DNA of 64,000 bases, from positions 62,001 through 126,000 of the forward strand of contig CBDDBX010000019.1 in the NCBI GenBank assembly GCA_965225955.1, read 5' to 3'. Positions 18,658-28,952 of this stretch are shown here, in pieces. The position numbers and the translations under genes are program-made. Position 1 is the stretch's first letter. Each line of letters begins with the position of its first letter. The notes under the pieces are model-generated. The model was given only the letters and a program-made list of their open reading frames with translations, was not told where the DNA came from and ran no database searches. This DNA comes from CBDDBX01 sp965225955 (lineage in GTDB: Bacteria > Acidobacteriota > Aminicenantia > UBA2199).

Positions 18658-19585
18658 CAATATTGATGTAACGGTTATTCTGCCTTTTCTTAATGAAGAG
18701 AGCAGTCTTGAGAGTACAGCAGATAAGCTGAACAGCTATTTTGAAAAGGTGGATCTTAAGGGTGAAGTGATCTTTGTAGATGACGGCTCTTCTGATAAAT
18801 CCTTTGATATTATAAGTAAAAGAAAATATACCGGATTCAGAGCTAAAGTTATAAAACTTTCAAAGAACTTTGGAACTCATGCTGCTCTCAGGGCTGGTAT
18901 ATCAAAAGCTGAAGGGAGCTATATTACATTTATGTATGCTGACCTTCAGGATCCTCTTGAACTTATTGAACAGCTATATTTAAAATGCAAAGAGGGTAGT
19001 GATATAGCATGGGCAGTAAGAAAAAATATCGATACCGGAGTGTTTAACAGGCTGTTTACGAAGCTTTATGCATTTTTAATAAAGAAGTTTGTTAGTTCAG
19101 AGTTTCCGGATAACGGTATGGATATTGTTATGTTCTCTTCAAAGATAGGGGACATTCTTAATAAAAAAGTGGAGTCAAACTCTTCTGTTTTTCTCCAGAT
19201 TTTTACAATGGGTTTCAAACACTCATTCATAACTTACGATAAGGTGGAAAGAACAGCAGGGAAATCCAAATGGACAATGTCCAAAAAGATTAAACTTCTT
19301 ATAGATTCATTTGTTGCTTTCTCCTATATTCCCATAAGACTGGTTAGTATGATTGGTATCGTTCTGGCGCTTATGGGGCTGATATGGGGAGGTGTAATAA
19401 TTCTGAGAGCTATTTTATGGGATGATCTTGTAGCAGGATGGCCGACACTGATTGCTGTGCTGATGATAGGCTTTGGTATTACCAATATCTCTCTTGGGAT
19501 AATTGCTGAATACCTCTGGCGGACTCTGGATACAGCAAGAGGACGTGATGTTTTTATTATAGATAATTATATTGAAATCAATTAA
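18650..19585 (+). CDS. GT2 polyprenyl-phosphate glycosyltransferase with two C-terminal TM segments
   Basis: This 311-residue protein has a GT2 domain with FVDDGSSDKS and a metal-binding region MYADLQDP, followed by two hydrophobic segments at about residues 230-295. This matches DPM1/GtrB-type enzymes that load a sugar onto undecaprenyl phosphate at the inner membrane. Such carriers feed GT-C transferases like the ones encoded at 11994-14069 and 25969-28026. The start overlaps the formyltransferase gene by 8 bases. Confidence 0.9.
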   Translation: MSSNIDVTVILPFLNEESSLESTADKLNSYFEKVDLKGEVIFVDDGSSDKSFDIISKRKYTGFRAKVIKLSKNFGTHAALRAGISKAEGSYITFMYADLQDPLELIEQLYLKCKEGSDIAWAVRKNIDTGVFNRLFTKLYAFLIKKFVSSEFPDNGMDIVMFSSKIGDILNKKVESNSSVFLQIFTMGFKHSFITYDKVERTAGKSKWTMSKKIKLLIDSFVAFSYIPIRLVSMIGIVLALMGLIWGGVIILRAILWDDLVAGWPTLIAVLMIGFGITNISLGIIAEYLWRTLDTARGRDVFIIDNYIEIN

Positions 19586-19597
19586 CAGGGAATAAAA

Positions 19598-20596
19598 ATG
19601 GCAGAAAAGAAAGGAATACTTGTAACAGGCGGTGCAGGTTTTATTGGTTCACATCTTACAGATGAATTACTGAAAAAAGGCTATCGGGTAACTGTACTTG
19701 ATAATCTGGTTAATGGATCTACTGAAAATCTGAAAGAGGCTGAAAAGAGTTGTGATTTCAGATTTGTAGAGGGAGATATTTTAGAATCCCGTGACTGTCT
19801 GACAGCTCTTGAGGGTATTGATGCGGTGTATCATCTGGCGTGTCTTGGTGTAAGGCACTCCATTCATAGCCCCTTTGAAAATCATCGGGTTAATGCTGAA
19901 GGCACTCTTACTCTTCTTGAAGCCTGTCGCTCTGAAAATGTTGGAAAGTTTATATACTTCTCAACTTCAGAAATATATGGAGATGTAAGAGAGTTTCCAA
20001 TAACCGAGAAAAAATTACCTAATCCTCTTACAGTTTATGGAGCCAGTAAACTTGTAGGGGAATATTATACAAATGTTTATAAAGGCTGCTATGGTCTGGA
20101 TACATCTGTAATAAGGGTTTTTAACAATTATGGTCCCCGTGCTCATTATGAAGGTGATAGCGGCGAACTTATTCCCCGTACAATAGTTAAACTGCTTTAT
20201 GGAGAAGCTCCTGTTATTTTTGGTGATGGTAGTAATACAAGAGATTTTTTCTATGTAAAAGATACCGTAGCGGCAGTTGCAGGGTTAATGGACCGTAAAA
20301 GTCTTGATGGTGAAATACTCAATATTGGAGCTGGGAAAGAGTATACAATAAAAGAGGTTATTGAAGAGATTCTGAAAGTTATGAAAATAGAAGATATAGT
20401 TCCTCAATATCTTGAAGACAGACCTGCCGATGTACCAAGATTATGGGTTGATGCATCGCGATTTGGAGAGATAACAGGTTATAAGCCTCTCTACAGTTTC
20501 AGGGAAGGACTTGAGGAAACTGTTAAGTACTATGTTGCACTGGCTGAAAACAGAGAGTTGCTAAAAGATATTGCTGATAAAAACTGGGAAAAATAA
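19598..20596 (+). CDS. NAD-dependent nucleotide-sugar epimerase/dehydratase (extended SDR)
   Basis: This 332-residue protein has GGAGFIGSHL as the NAD-binding motif, SEIYGD in the active-site region and YGASK as the YxxxK catalytic pair. RVFNNYGPRA and GDGSNTRDF are typical of UDP-glucose 4-epimerases, UDP-glucuronate decarboxylases and dTDP-glucose dehydratases. The exact substrate cannot be chosen from the sequence. Its last base is the first base of the following aminotransferase gene. Confidence 0.9.
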   Translation: MAEKKGILVTGGAGFIGSHLTDELLKKGYRVTVLDNLVNGSTENLKEAEKSCDFRFVEGDILESRDCLTALEGIDAVYHLACLGVRHSIHSPFENHRVNAEGTLTLLEACRSENVGKFIYFSTSEIYGDVREFPITEKKLPNPLTVYGASKLVGEYYTNVYKGCYGLDTSVIRVFNNYGPRAHYEGDSGELIPRTIVKLLYGEAPVIFGDGSNTRDFFYVKDTVAAVAGLMDRKSLDGEILNIGAGKEYTIKEVIEEILKVMKIEDIVPQYLEDRPADVPRLWVDASRFGEITGYKPLYSFREGLEETVKYYVALAENRELLKDIADKNWEK

Positions 20597-21727
20597 TGAA
20601 TATACCTATTACGAAGCTGAGTCTGGATAAAGAGGAGGCTCAGGCAGCATACGATACAATTTTAAGTGGCTGGGTTACTCAGGGGCCTGCTGTTAAGAAG
20701 TTTGAGGATGCTTTTGCTGAATATACAGGTGCAGAACATGCTGTTGCGGTTTCAAGTTGTACAACAGCTCTCCATCTGGCTATGATGGCTGCGGGTGTTG
20801 GAGAAGGGGATGAGGTAATATGCCCCTCTATGAGTTTCATTGCAACCGCCAATGCAATTACCTACAGTGGAGGAGTTCCTGTATTTGCTGATGTTGATCC
20901 GTTAACCTGGAATCTCTCTCCTGAAGATGTAATTAAGAGAATCACTCCTGCAACAAAAGCTGTTCTTCTGGTTCACCAGATGGGGTTTCCTGCAGATATT
21001 GATCGTTTCAGAGAGATCTGTGATGAGTATAATCTCATACTTATTGAAGATGCTGCCTGTGCGATCGGTTCTGAATTTAAAGGAAAGAGAATCGGCTCTC
21101 ACAGTGATCTTGTATGTTTCTCTTTTCATCCACGAAAAGTGATAACAACAGGAGATGGAGGAATGGTAACCACATCTTCAGATGAGATCGCTGGCAAGAT
21201 TAAAACTCTTAAGACAGCACGGTATGTCTGTTAATGATCTGGAGAGACATAAATCTGGGAAGATGATTTTTGAGGAGTATCTGGAAATAGGATACAACTA
21301 CAGAATGACAGATATTCAGGCTTCAATTGGTCTGGTTCAGCTGGGTAAACTGAATGATCTGATTGAAGGGCGCCGGAAAGTTGCTGAAAGATATAACAAA
21401 GCTTTTGCTGATAGCCCTTACATAAGAACAACTGACGTAGTTGCCGGAGGAGTTCCAAATTATCAGTCATATCCGATCTATCTGACAGATAAGGTAACTA
21501 TATCAAGAAATGAACTTATGCAGAAAATGCTGGATGAAGGTATAGCAACCAGAAGAGGAATAATGACAGCCCATACACAGAAAGCATATATAAATAGATG
21601 GAAAGGAGCTCCTCTGTCAGTTACAGAGAACGCTGAGAAGAGAAGTCTTCTACTTCCTCTTTATCAGGGGATGAGAATAGATGAGATAGATTATGTAATC
21701 AATAAAATTGAGGAGTATTGTATATAA
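20596..21727 (+). pseudogene. DegT-family aminotransferase interrupted by a one-base frameshift
   Basis: The first part (20596-21234) encodes a normal DegT N-terminus, with SSCTTALHLA, IEDAACAIGS and SFHPRKVITTGDGG carrying the PLP Lys, then stops at TAA after KTLKTARYVC. The matching C-terminal half is in the +1 frame: from 21212 it reads RQHGMSVNDLERH and continues to 21727. One surplus A near 21211 explains the break; removing it restores KIKTLRQHGMS and a 376-residue protein of normal length. Both halves are otherwise well conserved, so either the mutation is recent or it is a sequencing or assembly error. Confidence 0.85.
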
Positions 21728-21762
21728 ATGAAATTTGAAAATCTGTTTAAAGGAGTTGATTG

Positions 21763-22689
21763 ATGGTGGATTGTTGTAAAGAGATACAGAAAGGACTGTC
21801 GGTTGTTATACCGGTTTTTAATGAGGAAGGGGCAATATTGTCTACCATTACTTCTATTAACGGCATATTTGAGCAAGCCGGTATAGAGAATTATGAATTG
21901 ATAATAGTTAATGATGGTTCTACGGATAAAACATCAGAGATTCTTAAAGAGAACGAAAACCTGAGTTTCAGGTTACTTGAACATGATCAGAATAAAGGTT
22001 ATGGACGTTCTCTTAAAACAGGCATTCTTGCAAGTAATTACGATGTTGTTGCTATTACGGATGCTGATGGTACTTATCCTAACGAGAGAATGCCGGAGCT
22101 TTTCAGTGAAATAAAGAATCACGATATGGTTGTAGGTTCACGGAATGGAGAAGAGGTGAAAATTCCGCTAATAAGAAAACCTGCAAAGTTTGTTTTAAGA
22201 ACTCTTGCAAATTATCTTGCAGAGTACAAAATACCAGATCTGAATTCCGGGTTGCGAATTTTCAGGAAAGACAAGGTTCTTCCTTTTTTTGGAATTCTTC
22301 CAAATGGTTTCTCCTTTACAACAACCATAACACTTGCAATGCTTACAAATAGTCTGAAAGTGAAATTTGTACCGATAAATTATCTTAAGCGTAAAGGTAA
22401 AAGTAAAATAAGACCTATTAGTGATACATTGAATTTTCTGCTTCTTATCTGCAGAACAATAATATATTTCAATCCTCTGAAAATTTTCATACCAGCCAGT
22501 GTAATGTTTCTGCTTTCAAGTATAATTATATTCTTTTATAGCTTGTTTTTTATGAACAAAATACTCAATACTTCAGTTCTCATTCTTTTTGTTACTTCTA
22601 TTCAGCTGCTTGCAACGGGTTTGATAGCTGATCTGATCGATAAACGTTCTCACAACATAACATCTATGGGAGATTGCTATGAAGAGTAG
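21763..22689 (+). CDS. GT2 glycosyltransferase, DPM1-like with C-terminal membrane segments
   Basis: This 308-residue protein has SVVIPVFNEEGAI, IIVNDGSTDKT and ITDADGTYP (DxD metal site), followed by two hydrophobic segments at about residues 235-290. It likely transfers a sugar to a polyprenyl phosphate. A TTG at 21760 is in frame, but the ATG at 21763 sits 7 bases after an AAGGAG ribosome site and is preferred. The gene overlaps the next gene by 11 bases. Confidence 0.88.
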   Translation: MVDCCKEIQKGLSVVIPVFNEEGAILSTITSINGIFEQAGIENYELIIVNDGSTDKTSEILKENENLSFRLLEHDQNKGYGRSLKTGILASNYDVVAITDADGTYPNERMPELFSEIKNHDMVVGSRNGEEVKIPLIRKPAKFVLRTLANYLAEYKIPDLNSGLRIFRKDKVLPFFGILPNGFSFTTTITLAMLTNSLKVKFVPINYLKRKGKSKIRPISDTLNFLLLICRTIIYFNPLKIFIPASVMFLLSSIIIFFYSLFFMNKILNTSVLILFVTSIQLLATGLIADLIDKRSHNITSMGDCYEE

Positions 22690-24218
22690 GTACAATGAAA
22701 AAGTTGACATACTTTTTGTTAATCCACCATCCGCAGACGGATTTGTATATATAAGAGATATAAATCGTCATGGCCGGTCATCATGGGAGAGGATAAAATG
22801 GCCGCAGACAAGTCTGGCATATCTTGTTGCAGTAGTGCAGCAGGAGGGGTACACAGCAGAGATCGTTGATTGTATAGCTGATGAGATAAGCTGGGATGAG
22901 TATGAAAACAATTCTGAGAAACTGTCAGCCCAGATTTTGTTTCAGTAATATTATTTCTGTAACCTACAGCAATGATCTCAGAGCCCTTGAGAGAGCTAAA
23001 GAGATCTCAGGTGCGATTACTATTGGAATGGGGCCACATCTAACAAGCAGGCCTCTGGAATCAATAAAGGAATCTGAAGGTCTGGATTATATAATACAGA
23101 ATGAAGCTGAGATAACAATAAAAGAGTTGCTTAAAGTAGTTGACAAAGATGAGACTTTAACAACGGAATCCCTTAAAGAAGTATCAGGTATAGTCTTTAT
23201 ACCCTCAAGAGTGGGGGCGGGAACCAGCAGTGACGCTGTATTAACTGAGTTCAGGGATTTCATTGCAGATCTTGATGAATTACCAATGCCGAGACACGAT
23301 ATGCTTCCTCTGAAAAAGTACTGGAGCCCGCTTCTGGGACATTACACATTTGTTGAGGCAATGAGAGGCTGTGCCTATAAGTGTGTTTTCTGCCGTCAGG
23401 CAGTTATGTGGAAGTGGAAGATAAGAGGCCGGTCAGGTGCAAAGCTTGCAGAGGAGGCCATATATGTTAATTCCCTTGGGGTTGATAATATTCTTTTTCA
23501 TGCTGATACATTTACTCTGAACCAGGAGATGGTGGAAGATATGTGTGACAAGCTTATTGAAGCGGGAACACCTTTTAGATGGGCTTGTAATACACATGTG
23601 CAGCCTCTTCTGAATAAACCGGAACTGGTTGCAAAAATGAAGAAAGCCGGTTGCTGGATGATTGCTGTAGGAATTGAGTCTGGTGATAATGAAATCCTTA
23701 AGAATATTAAAAAGCAGATAACCATAGAGGAAGCAGAAGCGGTTGTCCGAATGATAGATAAAGCAGGAATTGAAGCCTGGGGTTATTTTGTCCTTGGATT
23801 GCCTGGAGAAACAAAAGAAACACTTCAAAAGACAATAGATGCATCTTTAAGAATGCCTGTTACCATTGCAAAGTTTGATATAGCTGCTCCATATCCCGGT
23901 ACTGAATTCTACCAGTATGTAAAAGATAATGGTTACATGGATATTTCCAATTATGAAGAATTTGACCAGAATGCTTCGGCGGTAGTTAGTTATCCTGACC
24001 TGTCAGCTGAAGAGATCAAAGCTGCTGTTAAAAGAGCCAACAGAAAGTTTTATCTGAGGCCTGCACCAATCCTGAGACTGTTAAAAGAGTTTAAAAGTAT
24101 ATCTACAATCAAAGCAACTCTATTGATAGCCAGAGATCAGTTCAGGTTACTGGCAAGGGGTAAGAGAAAAAGGGAAGATGCAACTGTAAAAATGAATCTG
24201 CAGGAAAAGAGTGAATAA
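22679..24218 (+). pseudogene. B12-binding radical SAM protein interrupted by a one-base frameshift
   Basis: The N-terminal part (22679-22948) begins with VDILFVNPPSADG, typical of the B12-binding radical SAM family, and stops at TAA after about 89 codons. The rest is in the +1 frame from about 22938 to 24218 and holds ISVTYSNDL, then MRGCAYKCVFCRQ with the CxxxCxxC cluster motif and the radical SAM core. One extra T within the T-rich stretch 22934-22943 explains the shift; without it the join reads AQILFSNIISVTY, as expected for the family, giving 512 residues. A sequencing error in a homopolymer is as likely as true inactivation. Confidence 0.82.
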
Positions 24219-24220
24219 TT

Positions 24221-25024
24221 ATGAGTGATTCAGTACAGGTAAAAGATGAAAATGTAGAATCTGAGCTGGAGAAAAAAGATAGAGAACTTTTTAATACTAT
24301 AGCTGATACTTACTGCAAAAAAGATATGAGTGCCAGTTCCAGGCCTCCAAGAAAGCAGAGACTGATTAAAACTTTGTCACTGTTACCGGACAGTAGCAGC
24401 TTCAATGTACTTGAAGTAGGCTGCGGATGCGGTTACACAGCAGAATATCTGCAGGGATTATACAGCCACTATACAGGGGTGGACTATGCTGAAAAGCTGA
24501 TAGATTATGCCAGAGAATTTAATGGTTATGATAATACCGACTTTGTAGCAGCAAATATCAACGATTATGAACCTGAAGAGAAGGCTGATGTAATTCTGAT
24601 GATAGGTGTTTTACACCATTTTGATGATTATGAAGCTACTTTTAGAAGAATACTTGAGCTGCTGAAACCTGGTGGCTGGGTTCTTATAAATGAACCACAA
24701 TCTGCTAATCTTATTATACAGATAGCAAGGAAAATACGGGCTGTAGTGGATAAATCTTACTCTGAGGATCAGCTCTCTTTCTCATCAGATATGCTTAAAG
24801 AGCTTTTTGAGAAAAGTGGTCTTGAAAACTGCAGGATAGTTCCTCAGGGACTCTTTTCCACACCTTTCGCTGAAGTTGTCTTCAAGCCGGATTTTCTATT
24901 TGGTAAAGTTGCGGGAACTGCAGTACTGGCTGATAAAATATCTGAATCTGTTTTTGGTGGTTTACTGAAATACGTAAGCTGGAACCTGATTGCAGCAGGA
25001 CAAAAAAAAATTGATGAAAGTTAA
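24221..25024 (+). CDS. Class I SAM-dependent methyltransferase
   Basis: This 267-residue protein has motif I VLEVGCGCGYTAEYL, then GVDYAEKLID, and VILMIGVLHHFDDY, a classical methyltransferase-11-type core at about residues 55-165. The C-terminal ~80 residues are less conserved. The substrate is unknown; the position suggests a sugar or lipid of the surface polymer. It overlaps the following membrane protein gene by 11 bases. Confidence 0.87.
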   Translation: MSDSVQVKDENVESELEKKDRELFNTIADTYCKKDMSASSRPPRKQRLIKTLSLLPDSSSFNVLEVGCGCGYTAEYLQGLYSHYTGVDYAEKLIDYAREFNGYDNTDFVAANINDYEPEEKADVILMIGVLHHFDDYEATFRRILELLKPGGWVLINEPQSANLIIQIARKIRAVVDKSYSEDQLSFSSDMLKELFEKSGLENCRIVPQGLFSTPFAEVVFKPDFLFGKVAGTAVLADKISESVFGGLLKYVSWNLIAAGQKKIDES

Positions 25025-25976
25025 ATTCAGTTTTTTTGCCAGATTCTCAGGTCTGATTATATTTGCTCTGATACTGTTGAATGTGAATCTGTCTGAGGTG
25101 TTCAGAGCTATGAAAAAAGCTGATTTTACGTTTCTGGGACCGGCTCTTTTAATGGTACTGCCCCTCTATATAATCAAAGCATTCAGATGGAAGAGTATTC
25201 TGAATAGTCATGGTATTGAATATTCAGGAAAAGATTCGTTTCTGGTATATCTGAGTTCAAATTTTATTGCTTTTATAACTCCGGGAAGATTAGGTGAGCT
25301 TGCGAAAGCTTTTTATATAAAAAATGATACTGGAAATGATTTTCTAAAGGCTCTGCCTTCTGTAATTGCTGACAGGTTGTTTGATATATACGTACTCTCT
25401 GCTGTTGCTCTATTCGGTATATCCAGACTTTCAGTTATGTCCGGTTATATCTGGCTTAGATATCTGCTGGGTTTTATACTTGTTCTGATGCCTGGAATTC
25501 TACTAATCAGAGGAGCAAGAATGTCTCTTCTTGAAAAAATCAGAGAGAGCCGTTTATATCGTAGATGGAAAAGTAAAGTTGAACCACTTTTAAAAGAACT
25601 GGAAAATGTAACATTTGTAAAAATGATAAAGCCTGTAATTCTGACAGCTTCAGCATATGCTATTCTTTTTTTATCAAGCTATTTTATATCTTCATCAGCA
25701 GGCATTGAAATAGATTTTTTCAGTATCATGTATTTTGTTGCTATAGCCAATATTTTGTCATACCTTCCTATATCTGTTGCAGGATTTGGTACACGGGAAA
25801 TAGGATTTATATATCTTTTCAATAGCGTCGGGCTTTTAAAAGAAGAGGCTCTGGCTTTCTCTTTTTTATATTTTTTTGTTTTTTATATTGGCGGAGGAGT
25901 AGCTGGTTTTATAGCATACTTAGTTAAACCGGTAAGTATTGATCTATTGAAAAAAAACAGGAGTTTTAATGAATAA
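25014..25976 (+). CDS. Lysylphosphatidylglycerol synthase TM region/UPF0104-like membrane protein
   Basis: This 320-residue protein is almost entirely hydrophobic with about eight membrane segments. FIAFITPGRLGELAKAFYI and the late motif YLPISVAGFGTREIGFIYL are hallmarks of the LPG-synthase-TM/UPF0104 family, often found in glycan loci and proposed to flip lipid-linked substrates. A TTG at 24990 is in frame; the ATG at 25014 gives a more natural N-terminus. The gene overlaps its downstream neighbour by 8 bases. Confidence 0.88.
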   Translation: MKVKFSFFARFSGLIIFALILLNVNLSEVFRAMKKADFTFLGPALLMVLPLYIIKAFRWKSILNSHGIEYSGKDSFLVYLSSNFIAFITPGRLGELAKAFYIKNDTGNDFLKALPSVIADRLFDIYVLSAVALFGISRLSVMSGYIWLRYLLGFILVLMPGILLIRGARMSLLEKIRESRLYRRWKSKVEPLLKELENVTFVKMIKPVILTASAYAILFLSSYFISSSAGIEIDFFSIMYFVAIANILSYLPISVAGFGTREIGFIYLFNSVGLLKEEALAFSFLYFFVFYIGGGVAGFIAYLVKPVSIDLLKKNRSFNE

Positions 25977-28026
25977 TAAAGCACTTATAAATGAGTCAGT
26001 AATAAAAAAACTGATATTTGTTTTACTGTTGATTACTGGATTGAGTCTGAGGTTTCACAATATAAGTTACCCATTGATACTTACTCAGGATACGGGTTAT
26101 ATTCCAACTTTTGCTAAGAACCTGAGTCAGACAGATATAAGTGAAAATAAGTTAATTCCTGTAAGGAACTATTATAAAGATACAGGGCACATTGAATTTC
26201 ATCAGGCACATCCATCAATGACTCACAATCTACTGTCAATTATGTTCAGGACTTTTGGAGTAAAAGAATCTGTATACAGAATTTTCAATATAGTTACAGG
26301 AGGAGTTGTAGGTATTTTTGCCCTTTTTATGCTATTGAGGATGTTTCTGGGAGATAATACTGCTCTTGGAGCTCTCTTCTTCTGGGCTATCATTCCTTCA
26401 AGTTCGTATTTTGAAAGAATGTTTTCAATGACTATGCAGGCATATTCAATGATCCTGCTGTTTTTATATCTTTTCTTCAGATACTTTAAAGATAGAAGTC
26501 GCTTAAACAGAATTTTACTGATATCTGCTTCAGTTACTGGACCTCTTTTCGACTGGCACTACCTGTTTATATATCTGTTTTTATTTATCTATGCTCTGAA
26601 AAAGAGAGAGTATCTGAAAATGACAATTCTGACAGGAGGGATCTCCGGCCTGATGCTTGGGATGTATCTTTTACACTCAAATATTTCGGTATATACAGAA
26701 AAAGTTCTTTCAGTATCCAATATTTCTGAAGGCTGGTGGTGGGAATATATAAAAATCAAATTCGGACTTTTTAAAATCTTTAATATGGAATATTCTGGAA
26801 GAGTCTGGAAACTGTTTACAATACACTATACAAAATGGATGGTAGTTATATTTATTATCTGGCTCTGTTTTGTATTGTATAAAACCCTGATAAAAAAAGA
26901 GAAGTTGAACAACCTCTTCCTTATGCTTTATCTGCTTTTTTCCCCGGGGATTTTCTACATAGCCATGGTTCCTCATAATACTATAGGTCATATATGGACT
27001 CTCTACTGTTTGTGGCCATCTCTTGCTCTGATTTTTGGTTCACTTACAGCTTTTATTCTTAAATCACGTAAGTTACTTGGTATAGCAGGTGTTTTGATAA
27101 TCTCATTACCTCTGATCTACTTCTCTTCAGGATACTTTACTCATCTGCACAAAATCAGCGAGTATCATTTGATTAATACAAGAATAGGTAATATCTGTTC
27201 AATATATGCTGGTGATGATACTTATCTCTATGCAGAAAATTATGATACTCTCTCTTTTTATACAGATATGCCTGTGAAGGGGGCTGTTGGTAACTACGGA
27301 TATATGACTGAAGTGCTTAAAAAAAGAGGCGACAAACCCACTTTTGTAACTCTTAATCAGAAAGGTTATATAAATCTTAATATAGTAGAGAATAGTAATA
27401 AAAGTGAAAAATTCATAAAACTTAATGATTTTCTTAAAGAATATGGATTCAGATTGTGGTTAAAATCTCCTGCTTATGTGTGGACAAATTTTGATACCTC
27501 TGATAACTATTTCATCATGGATCAGTATACTGTTCCTTTCAGTATGGTAAGAAATGATTCTTCACTGCATCTGAAGGACTGCTTTGCTGTTGGTAATGGT
27601 AAACTCATGAGAGGGATTTATCAGGAGATGGGAAATAAAAGAGCAACTGTAACCAGATTTATGGGAATTAAGACAGGTGATTATAATCTGTTCAGTTTTT
27701 CAGCTGTAAATGGAGGAAAAGGTGATAAGATAGATACCTCTTACAGAGTAGAGGTTGAGCATAATGGAAAAACTGATACTATTTACAAAAATTCAATGGC
27801 TTCTGATGAGGAGTATGTAAATATTTCCGTTGATATCTCCGCTTACAAAGCAAAGCAGGTGAATATAGTTCTGGTTGCTGAGGCTACAGACAATAAGAAC
27901 AGATCTTTTTACTGGCTGGAACCGCGACTGGAGAAAAAAGAGAGTAAGAGAAAGTTCAGATTCAGACTCAAAAGCAGGCCTGATATCTATATTGATGGCA
28001 GAAAGTTTATTAAGGTTGAATTTTAA
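25969..28026 (+). CDS. GT-C-like membrane glycosyltransferase candidate
   Basis: This 685-residue protein has about ten hydrophobic segments across residues 15-390 and a soluble C-terminal part of about 290 residues. The first extracytoplasmic loop contains TQDTGY and, further on, HQAHPSM, reminiscent of the acidic and HxP-type motifs in ArnT/PMT-like GT-C enzymes. It would use polyprenyl-phosphate sugars to decorate the glycan in the periplasm. A CAGGAG ribosome site lies inside the end of the previous gene. Specificity is unknown. Confidence 0.68.
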   Translation: MNNKALINESVIKKLIFVLLLITGLSLRFHNISYPLILTQDTGYIPTFAKNLSQTDISENKLIPVRNYYKDTGHIEFHQAHPSMTHNLLSIMFRTFGVKESVYRIFNIVTGGVVGIFALFMLLRMFLGDNTALGALFFWAIIPSSSYFERMFSMTMQAYSMILLFLYLFFRYFKDRSRLNRILLISASVTGPLFDWHYLFIYLFLFIYALKKREYLKMTILTGGISGLMLGMYLLHSNISVYTEKVLSVSNISEGWWWEYIKIKFGLFKIFNMEYSGRVWKLFTIHYTKWMVVIFIIWLCFVLYKTLIKKEKLNNLFLMLYLLFSPGIFYIAMVPHNTIGHIWTLYCLWPSLALIFGSLTAFILKSRKLLGIAGVLIISLPLIYFSSGYFTHLHKISEYHLINTRIGNICSIYAGDDTYLYAENYDTLSFYTDMPVKGAVGNYGYMTEVLKKRGDKPTFVTLNQKGYINLNIVENSNKSEKFIKLNDFLKEYGFRLWLKSPAYVWTNFDTSDNYFIMDQYTVPFSMVRNDSSLHLKDCFAVGNGKLMRGIYQEMGNKRATVTRFMGIKTGDYNLFSFSAVNGGKGDKIDTSYRVEVEHNGKTDTIYKNSMASDEEYVNISVDISAYKAKQVNIVLVAEATDNKNRSFYWLEPRLEKKESKRKFRFRLKSRPDIYIDGRKFIKVEF

Positions 28027-28043
28027 GAAACATAACGAGCTGT

Positions 28044-28071
28044 TTGATATACCGTTTGTAAATTGTATATA
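28044..28071 (+). promoter_or_regulatory. Possible internal promoter in the longest gap of the polysaccharide operon
   Basis: TTGATA at 28044-28049 and TATATA at 28066-28071 are separated by 16 bases. They lie in the 69-base gap before the SGNH hydrolase gene, the longest gap between genes in the first 39 kb. It may boost transcription of the distal half of the locus. The assignment rests on sequence match only, in A+T-rich DNA. Confidence 0.35.
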
Positions 28072-28095
28072 TTGAAATATTAGGAGTAGTGTTAA

Positions 28096-28932
28096 ATGTT
28101 CAGAACAGTTATATTGATGATGTGCTTATTTGTACATGTGCCAGCTATTGAATCTGCCGGGATAAAGGAAGTAAAAACGATACATTTTTTCGGTGATTCT
28201 ATATCAAGAGGGTGGGGCTTTGGTAAGTTTGATCATGAAAGTTTTATAAACAGCATCCAGGGGATCGCAAATAAAATAGCTGTAGAGAACGGATGTGAGT
28301 ACGGTTTTGTAAGATCTGAAATGGGACAGAACTTTGAGTCTGTCTGGTTGCAGAAGAGGAAGAAAAATATTAAACCAGGAGATTATGTGCTCTTTGAAGA
28401 TGCAGGACACCATTATAACAACATAGATGCTTACAGGAAAATGGTGGAATTATTCATTTTTGCTGCTCACTACACTCCTCCTTCAAAAAAGATAGAAAAT
28501 ATTGAGGTACTGTTAGCTACAACAGCTGACTATAATCCACCTGAGGCTTATTACAATTCAGAATATGATTCTCCGGTTAATGAAAAAGGAGACACTATTA
28601 ACGGGATATTCAGGAATCTTAGTCTGAGGAAAGGTGTGACACTACTGGATTGGAACCGGCTTATGGATGAAGCTGTTAAAAAAATGAAACAGTATGGTGT
28701 ATCTCCAATGCATAGAGATGGTGTTCACCCAAATATTTTCGGTAACTTCCTCTATGCAGTATCTCTTGCAGAGCTGGCAGGTTTGAAGGTTCAGAAATAT
28801 GAATCAGTTACAGATGAATTTCTTAAATATAGAAAAGATTTTAAAAAAGCATTCAGATTTTCAATGAGGGAAACCCAGTTGAGATCGATTCTGAAAGATC
28901 TGATTGAAATAGTACAGAAAAACAGGAAATAA
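28096..28932 (+). CDS. Secreted SGNH/GDSL-type hydrolase
   Basis: This 278-residue protein has a hydrophobic signal-peptide-like N-terminus (FRTVILMMCLFVHVPAIESA). It then shows FFGDSISRGWG (block I, nucleophile Ser) and HRDGVHPNIFGNF (block V, Asp and His). SGNH enzymes in polysaccharide loci usually add or remove O-acetyl or other ester groups. The signal peptide places this one in the periplasm, after the likely site of glycan export or during GT-C decoration. Confidence 0.82.
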   Translation: MFRTVILMMCLFVHVPAIESAGIKEVKTIHFFGDSISRGWGFGKFDHESFINSIQGIANKIAVENGCEYGFVRSEMGQNFESVWLQKRKKNIKPGDYVLFEDAGHHYNNIDAYRKMVELFIFAAHYTPPSKKIENIEVLLATTADYNPPEAYYNSEYDSPVNEKGDTINGIFRNLSLRKGVTLLDWNRLMDEAVKKMKQYGVSPMHRDGVHPNIFGNFLYAVSLAELAGLKVQKYESVTDEFLKYRKDFKKAFRFSMRETQLRSILKDLIEIVQKNRK

Positions 28933-28952
28933 AGTTAAAGGGGCTAACAGGT

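Noticed and set aside
21205..21215. Programmed +1 frameshift in the DegT gene at ACT CTT AAG A
   Set aside because: CTT followed by A could slip to TTA, but there is no stop or rare codon in the next position and no upstream Shine-Dalgarno-like stimulator as in prfB. A mutation or sequencing error is simpler.
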